From positions 4,340,001 through 4,404,000 of the forward strand of contig JAJFZO010000407.1 in NCBI GenBank assembly GCA_021397835.1: a stretch of DNA of 64,000 bases, given 5' to 3'. Shown piece by piece: positions 14,256 through 26,800 of the stretch (positions within the stretch are counted from its first letter, which is position 1; every line of letters begins with the position of its first letter). The notes beneath the pieces were generated by a model, which was given only the letters and a program-made list of their open reading frames with translations, had not been told where the DNA came from and searched no databases. Source of the stretch: Moringa oleifera. Its lineage: Eukaryota; Streptophyta; Magnoliopsida; Brassicales; Moringaceae. A program made the position numbers and the translations under genes.

Positions 14256-14409
14256 GACAACACCAAACCCTAATGTTTTAGGATTTTTTTTAAAAAAATC
14301 TTTAATTAGTTTGATAATGACATGAGTTTATTGGGTCTTAATTCCCTATCTAGATTCGGACCATTACACACAAGTCATCCGACAACACCAAACCCTAATG
14401 TTTTAGGAT
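14256..14409. repeat. 29-bp direct repeat pair carrying a telo-box
   Basis: The same 29 bases occur at 14256-14284 and 14381-14409 without a mismatch that I can see. Each copy includes AAACCCTAA, the plant telo-box, followed by a T-run. The copies are 125 bp apart in an otherwise AT-rich spacer. Confidence 0.85.
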
Positions 14410-16339
14410 GGTAGTTTTTTTTTCCCTCTCTAAATCACTAATTTTCCACAATAATTCAATATATTAGCCCCATCTTTTATAAACTCTCGATTGCATGGTT
14501 TGGCTATAAAAATAATTAATTTTATTAATTTTATGCAAACATATGTTATTAAGTTATATGTAATTTTGCAAAAGAAATTTATTTGATTAATTTCTATTTA
14601 TTTTTTAGTAATTATTACAAACTAACGGGTCGTTCCCTAATTATTGAAGCAACTAATCACGATCAAAGAATGGTGTGCTTATCACTTATCGTGATCAATA
14701 ATATTCAAAATATAATCAATAAATTATTAGTATCTCATTGCTTCAAGCTATTTGCAACAATATATTCAATTAGCAATTATATACATATAACTTGTAACGC
14801 ATCACACAAACTCGTTTTTGTTTTTACTCGTAACATTATTTTTATTAATTATTAATTAATTGATTAATTTATAAACCGGAGGGTTCAATGGTTTCATTTG
14901 GATTGTAATAAAAATTCAAAGGGTTAATGGATTAATTCTCATATTATTGCTTCTCTATTTTGTTTGCATTTTAGAATAACAAGAGCAAGAAATTAGGTTT
15001 GGTAGACTCATTGCTTGTCTTCTAAGACTAAAATGGCTCACATATGCATGAATGAAAGCAATGGGAATCTTTTTCTTGTAAGAAATAATTTTTCTAAATA
15101 TTGAACTTAGTTCTTCTTCGGATATGAAATGTAATTTTAATTTTAATGTTATTTATAATTTTTAAAATAAATTTTAATTCATAAATTTGAATAAAATGAA
15201 ATGATAACCAGAATATTTAAAAATTAATAATATTTAAATAATTTTTTTTACAATAAATATTGACTTGATATTTTTAATAAATATAAAAAATTTGAAATTA
15301 ATATCATAATTTTTTAAGTATTATAAATATTTTTTAAAAAGTTATATTATCAAATATTTAAAAAATTATAAAAAATAATTACGTGGATTATTTTTTAAAT
15401 ATTTAAATATTTCATAATAATTAAAATTTTATTTTGAGACAATAAACAAACGATAGTACGTTTAGTTTTTTTAAAAAAATAAAATTTAAAATTTTATGTT
15501 ACATTTATTTAATTTTCTATAAATGAAAATATAAAAGGCATAATATTTTTTTAATAAAAAACAAGAAGAGCGGGTAAAGAAGTCGAGAAAAATAAGAGGG
15601 AGAGAGGAGAAGGGCAAGTGAGGGAAGGGGAGTGGGGCCCAGAGGTTTAAAAACGACAGCTTTTAGCTAAATGGAAAAGTGATGACCAAAGGATGCCTTT
15701 CCACACAAGAATACCGTACGGTCCAATGGTACAGAATGACCAACTAACTATCCACCGACCCACCCGTTCTCTTTCTCTTAGCCGTACAACTAATAAAGTA
15801 AAAACCTTTAATTAAAGTTATGTAAAATAAATAAATAAAAGGAAGACTATGACGTGGGAATCCACGAAACCCGTCGGTCCCACGCTGCAGCGCCAGTTGC
15901 GCTTCCCTCTCTTTATTTTTATTTTTTGCCCTTTTCGGTGTATAAAATAACAAACTTCCAGAGGTATATATATATTTATATTATATAGAACTACGGTCAG
16001 ACCATCCTGTCAGCCGCTTTGAAAACTTACATATATATAATCAGAGTGATTTATATAAACTATTTATTTAATACCAATATACCATTTTAAATAGATATTA
16101 AATTAAATAAATTTAAATGCATATTCCAAATTATGGAATGACTACTACAAGTTTAAAATCAGTAATCAGTGTGAGATCAAGTTATGGATACATTAAAATA
16201 GATAAACAAAATAAATAATCCCTTAAAAATATATTATTTTTATAAAAATTTATGTATATTATGTGCAATTAAATTAAAATTAAGTCTAATTCAACACTTA
16301 TTTTTATGGTAACTTCTGAAATTAAAAAAAAAAAAGAAT

Positions 16340-16377
16340 TTGTGACAATAACGGTAAGATCATATTTATTGTCACAA
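16340..16377. repeat. Perfect 11-bp inverted repeat, 16-nt loop
   Basis: Arms at 16340-16350 (TTGTGACAATA) and 16367-16377 (TATTGTCACAA) are exact reverse complements. It could be a transposon footprint, a protein site or chance; no gene is adjacent. Confidence 0.8.
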
Positions 16378-18289
16378 CATATGGGGACAAAAGACATTAA
16401 TTACGGAAATGGCAAAGAATATGCATTTTAAAAAAAAAGTTGTTATTTTTTAATTTCATCATTAAGATTTTCATAAAATTTAATTAAAAATATTTTGATG
16501 GTTTTGTTGTCCCGTGAAGACCTGAAAATATCATGATGAGATCATTTCCTTGATTGATATGTGTGTGGCTAAGCTGCTGCGGTGATAAATTATATAATAT
16601 CATAGATACAACAAAGTTATTATGTCATTTTTAGTTTGTACATTAATTAAGTTCTCATTAAAATAATATATTCAACCTTGCAAATAAAACTAGCCAATCT
16701 TTGGAATAATATTTTTTTATTTTTAATTATATTTTCAGAAAATTATGTTGTTTTTATATATTAAATATAAAAAATTAAATTATTTGTAATTATAATATAG
16801 TTTTTTCTTTTTTAACTGATTTTACCTATGTTTTTTAATCGTATGCGATTTGAACTATCTTGAAAATTTTAAAAATTAATGATTTTTAAATTAAATTTTT
16901 TATGCATATAAAAATATATTTAAATTACTATCACCAAAATTTTGAAATCTTTTAAGTACTGACTTTTTTTAAAATTTTGTTATCAAAAATTTAAAATTTT
17001 ATAAATGTGAGTTGGAAGTTATTTAAAATTGAAAGATAAAATTAAAAATAAAAATAAAAATATTTTGAATTTTTAAAAGTGTTTTAAACCAAAATTTTAA
17101 TCTGATTTAAATAAATAATAATAATAGCAAATTTTTGAATGAAAAATGTGAATAATTTTTTATATTTACTTTTTTTTATAATATTAAAATTATATCATTA
17201 ATTTTGCTTTATTAAATTTTGTATTACTTGAAAGAAGAAATTTAGTCAAGCAAACTGACAACAATGAATGGAAAATTCAAAATTTCAGACAAAAAAAGAC
17301 AGTGGAAGAATTGACTGGAAAAACAGAAAGGAATTAATTGAGTTTGGTAATGGAAACGGTTCACACGTCCTACGGACGGACACATTTGCCGGGTTTGCGT
17401 GTCTAGTAAATGTTTAGGTCAAATTATGTGCCACCAAAATTTCTAGTAGGGCTGCCCTGCTGCCTCTGTTAGCCACAGACGAGTGGATTCTCTGCCTTGT
17501 CAATGCCCCACAACTTTGGTCATGGCCTCACTCTCCTTCAATCAGATTTTTTTTTTTTAAAATCTGAATCTATATTTATAAAATTGTAAAAAATACTTCT
17601 TAATAATTAATAAAGATTATTTTTTATCATATACTTTCATTCTCGTCCTTCATGAATATTTTACTTAATACTTCAAATTACTATAAACTTTATTTTTTTT
17701 AATTTTGAAAAAAACTTAATTTTATATAACTCATATCATTGAAAGATATTATTGTTTTAAATATCAAAAACTTTATGTATATGTATATTAAGTTAATTAT
17801 ACCATAAAGATTTATATCTTGTATAAATTTTTAAATTTATATTTTGATATTTTTTAAATACGAAGCTTATATTCATCTTAACTTTTAATTTTGTAATTTT
17901 TTTATCATATAAAATGACAATTATAACTTTATAATCTTATAACCTTTACTCATATGCTTAGAATAAAGAAATACATAAAAAAAAATAGTTTTTCTAACTG
18001 TTAATAAAAATGATATATTTACAAAATTTTATATGTTTTTCTAATATGTACATTTTATAGAAAAATAAAAGTGAAATAACAATAGATTGTTATAAAAGAA
18101 TAATCATCATTTAATGAGACAAAACTCATGATATTGAAATTAATAAAATTTATTGAACATAAATTTACATTAAAATATTAAAATGTAAATATTTAATTAA
18201 TATATTTTTATAAATTTTAATTTCAAAAATTGTACAACATGTAAATATTTATAGCATAATTACTTAGTATTATTATTATTATTATTATT

Positions 18290-19189
18290 TCAGGGGTGCT
18301 CCAGCTGCAGACGGGATGGGTGTCCCTTTCTTCCCACTTTGAGATTTTGGCAGCATCAGAGGAGGAACCTGAGAAGGTGGTCCATGGGTGTTGTTAAATT
18401 GGAGAGTGCGATCACGGGATAATGTTTCCCCGGAAGACGAGAAAAGATTGCCAGCGAAATCACCTTCCGTGGGGTTACACTCTGAAAGCAACAACACAAC
18501 CACTCTTCCAACTCCTCTCTGTTCAAAGTAAACAGGGAGCGCCCTTTTGCCCCCCGCCCCCCCTTCTTCTCTCCTCCGTTTCTGGCTTTGTCTTCACCAA
18601 CTCATCACCGTTAATCGCTCTCTCTCTATCTTTCTCTCTGTCTATCTGTCTGTATGTGTCGTCAACCTCTCTTTCTGTGACGTGCACCTGACGTTGTTGA
18701 CTGTCTCCGTTCATGTTTCTGAGTCTCTGTTTTGTTCTGCACGAGCTACATTGATTACAAGTTGCTTTTTTTCTTTGGTCTTAAATGCAGACTTGACTGA
18801 TGAATCAATGGGCTGACTTGACTCTTATGGCAAAGTGTGATAACGTTTTGTGTTTTTGATGTGAGAGATAGGTGGGTTATCAAATCCATTGATGTCTAAT
18901 TTTTGGGTTTCAAAGAACCTCTTCACTGTTTTCATTACTGGGTTTCTTTCTCTCTGTGTATCAGTTTCCAGCCCACTGAAGCTTCTTGGGCTTTTTTAAT
19001 ATGCTTGCTTAATGTAACTTGGGACTTGGAAAGTTGTACCCTTTTGGATTCTTGAAGAACGATGAGGGAAACAGGGCCAGTTCATATGAAAACAAGAGCA
19101 GAACTCGGTCTCTGATACAGTGAACGGAGCAGGTTTATTGGTGAAGAAGGTAGACTGGAAAAGGGAAGATGGAGTTTAGACATAAAGCT
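18290..19189. other. GC-richer region downstream of P450, no supported gene
   Basis: From 18290 to about 18560 the base composition rises sharply against the AT-rich flank. A minus-strand open frame (18285-18503) opens only from GTG and encodes a proline/serine-rich peptide I do not recognise. Bases 18610-18680 are CT-rich. The part next to 19190 probably includes the 3' untranslated region of the P450. Confidence 0.4.
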
Positions 19190-20900
19190 CTAGAGATCAA
19201 ATGGGTTGAAGTGAAGGACAGGAGTGGTGCTAAGTGGATGAGCCATGCTCAACGACATGCCTCCTCCTGCTTCCATGTTGACCTTGGCCTCTCCGCCGTC
19301 TCCATTAACTCTCCAATCCAAGCACTGAACCATTGTTGCCACTGCAGTGCTCATGAAGATGAAAGCCAGGTTTCCGCCAGGGCACCCTCTTCTTCCAGCT
19401 CCGAAAGGAAGGAAGTTCATACTCTGCGACGATCCCTTACTTTCATGATCCGAGCCATCTGGATATTTAGCGGAGACCAGGAATCTCTCAGGGCGAAACT
19501 CATCGGGGTGATCCCATGAATCTGGATCTCTCATTATGGCATATGCATTGACAAACACTGCGGTGTTTTCCGGTATGTCAAAGCCGGCGACTTTGCAGCT
19601 TTGCAGGCAAACTCTTGGCACGATAGGACCTGGTGGGTGTAGTCTTAGTGTTTCCTTCAATACTGCTTGCAGGTAAGGGAGGCTCGGGAGATCTGATTCT
19701 TCAACTAGTCTTCGTCTTCCGGTAACTGACTCGATCTCCTGCCTCACCTTCTTGAACTCACCCGGATGGTTAATGAGCTCCGCCATGGCCCATTGCGTCG
19801 CCTGCGCTGAAGTATCAGTGCCTCCGATGAAGAGGTCCTGACACAAGAGCCGGATTAATGTAGCTCTATATTTGCGTCAATGGGTCATGCGTTCCAATAT
19901 CTAAACTGATTGGATAGCTGGAAACGAATGGAAGAATGGAAAATCAAGAAGGAAAAAAAGAGAAGGAAGAGAATATTACCAGGAAGAAGGCCTTTATATG
20001 TTTCCGGGTGATCTTGAACTCTACGCTGCTGTCTTGCGAGATATCCAACAGTATATCCATCAGGTCCTTATCGTTTCTGTTAAAACCTTCCATGGTTGCT
20101 CTCTCTTCGTGCTCCTTCAAGATCTTCTCCAACAACTCATCGTACCTTCTGTTTGCATCTACAACCTCCTTCCCGAACACCCAGAACCCTAGCTTTTTAA
20201 GAGGACCAAATGCATGAGCCAAAGCCATCTTTGCACCCAGCCAGAAGGAACCCATCACCAGCTCTCGGATCTTCTCAGCCTCACAGTCTTCCTCCGAACA
20301 CCGTATGCTCATCACCATCCTGCACGTGGAATTGTTGGTCAGCTTCATCACCTCGCTGCCCACGTCAACATCCTCACTCTTCCTCGATTTCTCCAACAAT
20401 CTACCGAGGAATCTCTCCTGCTCTTCTCCTCGGACTCTACGCGACCTTTCAAGCTGCCGTGGCCCGAGCAACTCCGTCACGCAGAGCTTCTTCATGAACC
20501 TCCAGTAGTCACCGTACGGGGCGGTGACAAACCCTGAGGATCCAAACAGGAGGGAGTCCTCAAACGGTGGCGCCGGCCTAGCTGAGAAGCAGATGTCCTG
20601 CGTTTTGAAGATTTCAGCAGCCATTGATGCCGATGAGACAAGAAGTAAGGGACGAGGCCCGGCACGGAGATACAGGAGAGGGCCGTATCCAGACGAGATG
20701 TTTTGGAGAGACTTGTAGAGAGAAAAAGAGAGGAGGTGGAGATGGCCGATGACTGGTAGAGCTGGAGGGCTCGGAGGGAGATGCAGACACGTGGCTGGTT
20801 TCATATTCTTCTTGAAGAATGATCGAATCCATGCAGTTGAGAGCAGGCAGAGGAGGAAGACGAAGCAGTAGAACTGCAAATCAATCATCGATGCAGCCAT
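19190..20900 (-). CDS. Cytochrome P450, CYP71 clan (CYP93/CYP705/CYP712-like)
   Basis: Two exons, 20900-19980 and 19837-19190, joined by a 142-bp phase-0 GT-AG intron; this single-intron layout is usual for A-type plant P450s. The product is 522 aa. It has an N-terminal membrane anchor (about residues 5-25), a proline-rich hinge PPSPPALP (42-49), the oxygen-binding I-helix GGTDTS (312-317), the ExxR pair (E369, R372), FRPERF (421-426) and the heme loop PFGAGRRGCPG with the cysteine ligand at residue 459. All catalytic signatures are intact, so it should be an active ER-bound monooxygenase. Sequence style (LPYLQAVLKETLRLHPPGPI, MDILLDI) fits the CYP93/CYP705/CYP712 group, which works on phenolics and triterpenoids, but I cannot assign the exact family or substrate. 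It is divergent from the receptor kinase at 23814. Confidence 0.92.
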
Positions 20901-23813
20901 GGCTACACGAAAGATCTCACTCTGATCAGATCACCATCACTAAGTCGCATTAATCTACACATAGAACACGGATAAAAATTAATTAATAATCAAGTTTCTG
21001 CAATTATTTATTAATCCATAAGACCAATTCTTCGATAATGCTTAAGACTTATTAAATTACTGAGAATTGAAGAAGTACTTAGGAGTTAGGCTTTAATTAG
21101 ATTGGTGTGTTTCTACATAGAACAATTGCAAGATGCTTAAAGATGAAAACTACTTCCTGTTTGATATCTTCAATATAATAATTTACATCTACTGTGGTAC
21201 TTTTGTTTGGACACTTGGGTATTTTTGACATATATTTTTTTTAAAAAAAATATTTTAAAAATATTTGTAAAAAATTAAAGATAATAATAATATTATTAAA
21301 ATATTAAAAAATTAACTATTCAAATAAATCCACATTTTATCTTGATTCATCTACAATTAAATTTGAATAATTTTATATTTTTATTTTTTAAAAAAATTCA
21401 AAATTTGATAGTAAATATATTTTTCCAAAAAATAGGATTCATTTTTTTTTTTTTGGAAATAGTTTGCAGCTTAAATGTTTTTTTACTACATTTATAAAAA
21501 ACTTTAATTCAAATTTTATTAGACAAGATTTTTCATTTGAATATATTTTATATTTTATTTTTTTAAGAATTCAATTTGATCCAAATTAAATTCTAAGATG
21601 ATATTGGTAATTTTTTTGAACATCATAGCTTATTCTTTATAAGGAATAAATATTGAATTTTATATAATTTTTACTCATTGTTTAATAATCAATTAAACAT
21701 CTCCATATATATATATATATAAAACAATAAAATTTATTTAAAAAATTAACTCAATAGAAAATCCAAATTCATTGCTTTGAATATGAAGATCTTTAATTTA
21801 AGTTCTGATTTGTTTCTTTCAAAGTTGGTGGGAGACATGAAAAGCAACAAAAGATAATTTCCTCAACTACTACTCTATATTGATATGGCTTGACTTTTTC
21901 ATGGAAATTACATTTCTACCTTACTAATTCAAGCTTCAACAAAACATTCATGAAAATGAAAGTTAGAATTACATATAAGTTAAATTAGTATTAATAACTT
22001 TCTTTTTTCCACACGGTATTATTAATTAGAATCACTAATTAATATTAGAAATGAGAAGTTGACTGGTTGCACGTAGGATAACCATTTGGGTAAATTAAAT
22101 CATTTTATCATGTGGCCACGAGGCACTCGTGATGCATAAACAAATTAATTAAGACTTAATTATACGTATTGAAATAAATAAATAAATAAATACATACATC
22201 ACAAAAAATGGTATTAAAATATTAATTATAACCAAGAGGGAGAGTAGGTCGAATTATTTTTACTAACGAGTACGATATGATTTTGGACTAAGCAATCTTC
22301 ATATAGCAAGCAAGCAAATTTCATTAATACAAATTAAGGAGAATATATTCAATTTGTCATTTGTTTAAGATTTTTTTTTTTTGGCATGATAATATTTTAT
22401 AAATTTATTATCAGAAATGTTTGCTTAAATCAATTTCCTCGTCATTATCATGACATTAAACAAATTTATCCTATCTCAAGATTTTGAAAAAAAAAATATT
22501 ATATTAAAATTCAAATTCAATTGTTGAATTTTAATTGTTTTTTAGTTATTTTATGTCTTTTTAGAAGTATCAAACATAATATGTGTAAGCATTAATGATA
22601 ATTGATTTTAAAAATGTGTGAGGAAAATTATGATAAATCAATAATTAAAAATAAAAAAGATCATACTAAATAAATAACAATTTTAATTGTAATTAAGGTT
22701 TTATAATTTTTTAAATATGTTATGTACAAAATGTAAAAAGAGAAGAACAATATGAAAGAATGGGGACAGAACCAGCTTTGGAGATTGTATTAAGCTTTGG
22801 ATGAATCATTGATTATGGATTACCCAGTCTATCTTCATAATGATATCATGGCACAGCTTAATCTCTCCCATGAATGACAACATTTAGTCTATTGTTTTCC
22901 ATCTTCATTTCTCTAGCTAAGAGAAAATTATGGCAGAAAGATTCCCAGATCCATTTTAAAGACACCTGCATCCTCCTTCTCCTCCCATTTTAAGGGCTGA
23001 AAATTTTGTTGGGTTCCTTACCTGTCTGTATCCTCTGTTTCCTTTCTCTTTCGGACCACTTCCAAATGTCTGAAAGTTGAACACATATATGATAATTGGA
23101 TAGGGATCGGATGGTGGTTAGATGGTCCTATGTCCCATTGCGACGGAGGGCAGAGGTTGGCGTTTACAAAGTCCACTTCAATGGACCTCTGAAATTCAAA
23201 TCAAGAATAGTTGCTGCATACGCAAGCACTTTGAGAAGATGATTAATTGCGACTTCCAACTCTGCTCCCGGTGGAGCCACCCCTGGAAACAATAGATTAT
23301 CACAAAAGCTTTTCATCAATGGCGGCTATCTGTGCTTTTAGCCTCATCAGAAGGCTCTTATGACCAAATTTTAAGACTTTTTCTAGTCAGATATTAAGAA
23401 AGGTGGCATATGGAAATTCAAGTTCACACTTCACAGGAATACCTATTTGCCACTTTGTGGGCTAACTTGAATTGACAGAATACTTGAGGTGGCCTCAGAA
23501 TCGTTATTGTATAAGTAGATTATTTGTATTCATGAACAGTGACTCTCATGGGATAACGATTGTAACAAATACTTAATTATGAAAGGTGGCAACTTTTTAA
23601 TTTTCCACTGGGAATACTATTCAAACTATGTTAACAGCCATGGGGTGGATTTATTATATATGAGCGAGTGGGTGTTTGTCGGCGTCCTTATGGTCAACCT
23701 CCAGAGATCTAAGCACGCCTCTGTTTTCTCTCTGTTTTCCACTCTCTGCTTGCGGGTTCCTCGTGTTTGATTCTGTTTCCTTGGGAGGAAACTCACCCAG
23801 AAAGACAGAATTC
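20901..23813. other. Divergent intergenic region, P450 / receptor kinase
   Basis: Holds both promoters. It is AT-rich from 21180 to 22740, with a TA run at 21705-21720. A microRNA-like foldback lies at 22781-22866. A TATA-like TATTATATATGAG at about 23651-23663 is 150 bp before the receptor kinase start. No coding region is supported. Confidence 0.55.
22781..22866. ncRNA. MicroRNA-like imperfect foldback (candidate only)
   Basis: Arms 22781-22820 and 22829-22866 pair over roughly 28 positions: GAGA with TCTC, ATTAAGCT with AGCTTAAT, ATGA with TCAT, ATCATT with AATGAT, with small bulges and an 8-nt loop. No known miRNA was recognised in either arm. It lies in the P450/receptor-kinase divergent spacer. 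It could be a young MIR locus, a folded transposon remnant or chance. Confidence 0.3.
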
Positions 23814-26800
23814 ATGTCAAGAACACGACCACCGGCGGCTTTGATCGTTACTTTCTGCTTCGTTTGCATGGTTGCTTTGCTTCATGTGGCTCAGGCTCAA
23901 AATGTTACCCAGCCTACCACTGATGTCAACGAAGGTGCATCTCTTTTCTGTCTCTGTCTCTCTCTTTGCTCTTCTCCTTTTGGCTTTGGAAGACGAAACC
24001 CAACGCTTTCTGTTTTGTAGCAAGTGCTTGTAGGTTATACTTTACTGCACTGGTTTGAAAGAACACAGTACCATAACCGAAGGAAACATGAACTCAGGGC
24101 GACAAGGCCTGAATAGAAAACAAAAGAAAAAAAAAAAAAAGAAAAAGTTTTGCCTCCTTCCCTTAGAAGCAGAAAAGGTGTTCATAATAATTTGTTACGC
24201 CTATTATCAAATATAAATAAAGATGCCATTTTTCTTGTATCTATATACTGTGGATAAGGACATGACGAGATCCATGGCTCAAATGACATGGCAGGCTATT
24301 ACCTTATGGCGAAGGAACCAGCTTTTCTTTCACTCATCGGCTTTTTTATTTTTAGCTGGAAAAAGAAAGTTTTTTCCTTTAAGAAAATGGGCCTCTGGGT
24401 TTGGGTCTGGAGTGCATCCTCATTCTCCTTTCTTTCTTTGCGTGTGTATCAAATTGAATGCAGCGAGAGTTCTAAATTCAATATTCCAACAATGGGGAAT
24501 ATCGGCGCAGAAAGAGTGGAATATAAGCGGAGAACTATGCAGCGGAGTAGCCTTGGACTCCGACTCCACCACCATCGACGAACCTGCCTATGACCCCTTC
24601 ATCAAATGTGACTGCTCTTTCGACAATAACTCTCTTTGCCATATTACTAAGCTGTACCTACTTCATCCCTGTCGCTCTCTTTTTCTCTCTTAAGAATCTT
24701 TGTTTCATGGGTTGCTTATTTTCAGATGCTCTTTTACAGGAAAGTTTATTCCCTGAATGTTCAGGGACCAATTCCAGATGAGCTATGGACTTTGACTTTC
24801 CTCACCAATCTGTAAGGTTTCTTAGTAAATAACTAAATATGGTCGTTTGTAATTGATCTTTGCTTACTTTTTAATTAGCAAACTCTGTATATCAGCTGCC
24901 CAAGAGATGACTGGTGTTAACTGTACTAACTTTGTCTTTCTCATTTCTGTAGGAATTTGGCCCAAAATTACTTGACAGGTCCCCTGTCTGCAGCCATTGG
25001 AAATCTGACTGGCATGCAATGGCTGTAAGGCACTTTGAATTTTGGTTTCATTGCAAACTAACTCTCCTATCATCAAGTGTTTCTTGGTCTGATGTTTAAC
25101 TTGTATTTTGATTAGGAACCTTGGCATCAATGCATTATCAGGAGAGATTCCTAAAGAACTCGGATTGCTTACTGATTTAAGATCACTGTATGTCTACCTC
25201 ATTCTTGACTTAGACTATGTAATTGACAGTTGTAGCATTATTGTCCTGTAGGTCCTTTAATTGATTCATTTTCCCTTTCTTCTGTGATGTAATCTTCAAG
25301 TGTTACTATAAATAAAATACATTCATTTTGAAGATCTGACTGAAGTGGGACATCGTTCTTTTATTTACTTTCGATCTTATAGAGGCATTGGGGCAAATAA
25401 CTTCTCTGGTTCTCTGCCTTCCGAGCTTGGGAATTGTTTGAGTCTACAACAACTGTAAGTTCTTACTTTGTGCTCTTCTATGGAGACCAGGTTCCTAACT
25501 TCTGGTTTGCTGCTTTGTAATCTGAGTTTGTTCTCTTAGGGGATATTGTAGAACAGTAAAACTCATGGAAATTTCCTTATCCTTTCAGTTATATAGATAG
25601 CTCTGGAGTTAGTGGTGAGATCCCTTTAACGTTTGCCAACCTACAGAACCTGCAGATAGTGTAAGAACTGGTTGACTGTATTTCTTTCCCCAAATTGAAT
25701 GCATTAAAACGAGCATAGTGTGTTTTTCAAAAATACAGCAGAAGTTCTGAGGATGTTTTTATATTGGTCTCAGGTGGGCATCAGACACAGAACTTACAGG
25801 CAGGATACCTGACTTTATAGGAAATTGGTCACAGCTCAATGACCTGTAAGAAAATCTTGTCATGTTTTCCTTTTGTATTTTCTGCCAGTGATTCTCAATT
25901 GCTCACTTGAGCTTTCTTTGCCTTCCAGACTTAATATCTAACACCGCAAATCATAGTTTGGAGATTGTTAGCATATTCTGCTTTTGTTTCAAAGGCTGTG
26001 AACCGTTAATCTACTACTCTGATACTTTAATGTAGGAGATTTCAAGGTAACTCCTTCGAAGGCCCAATACCATCAACGTTTGCAAATCTGACTTCTTTGA
26101 CAGAGCTGTGAGTGCCTACATTACTCGTGCATTTGTCCACAAATTGTGAATCTATAATGCTGACATTCTCATGGTAAATGCAAACACAGGAGAATAAGTG
26201 ATTTAACCAACGGAAGCTCTTCTTTGGCATTTATCAAGGATTTGAAGTCTCTAAGCACCTTGTAAGGAATCACGACTCTTACTTCTCTTTGAATTGGGTA
26301 TTATTATTATCTCCCCTTTTTGGTACTTTTTGTTCTTTCCTGCTTTTCTGACCCGGGAACTCATCCTGCAGAGTACTAAGGAATAATAACATTTCTGATT
26401 CAATTCCTTCCAACATTGGAGAATACCAGAGCTTGACACAACTGTAAGTTTTTCCTATTGATTGCTATGTTTAGATATATGTCAAGCTGGTTGGTTACAG
26501 GCAATCCATCCAGGATGTGTATTACCAGCTTTAGTTTATGGGAGGAGAGTTGCTTGTTTCTTTTTATGTTTGTATTTTGTTTGGCTTATGATCATGGGAT
26601 TATATTGCACTATTTATGTAGAGATTTGAGCTTCAACAACATTGCCGGGCAGATTCCAGACTCACTTTTCAATTTGAGTGGACTTTCTCACTTGTAAGAT
26701 AGTTTCTCTGCTTAAACATGTCTTCTACTTACCAACAAGTGCTTGCACACTGAAGCAGGCGTTGCTCCTTCATTGCTCAGGTTTCTTGGAAATAACAAGC

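Larger units (their letters stand above)
11210..18284. other. Long AT-rich spacer, SAUR to P450 side
   Basis: Very AT-rich, especially 11880-12900 and 16600-18280. No coding region is supported. Two GC-richer islands stand out, at about 12905-13330 and about 15570-15960; neither holds a credible open frame. A 29-bp direct repeat (14256-14284 and 14381-14409) and an 11-bp inverted repeat (16340-16377) are described as findings. A run of TAT triplets at about 18267-18288 closes the block. Confidence 0.6.

Noticed and set aside
18285..18503. An IDA-like signalling peptide (frame ends near LPK...PIPSAAGAP)
   Set aside because: There is no ATG or signal peptide and the conserved PIPPSxPSKRHN core is not matched.
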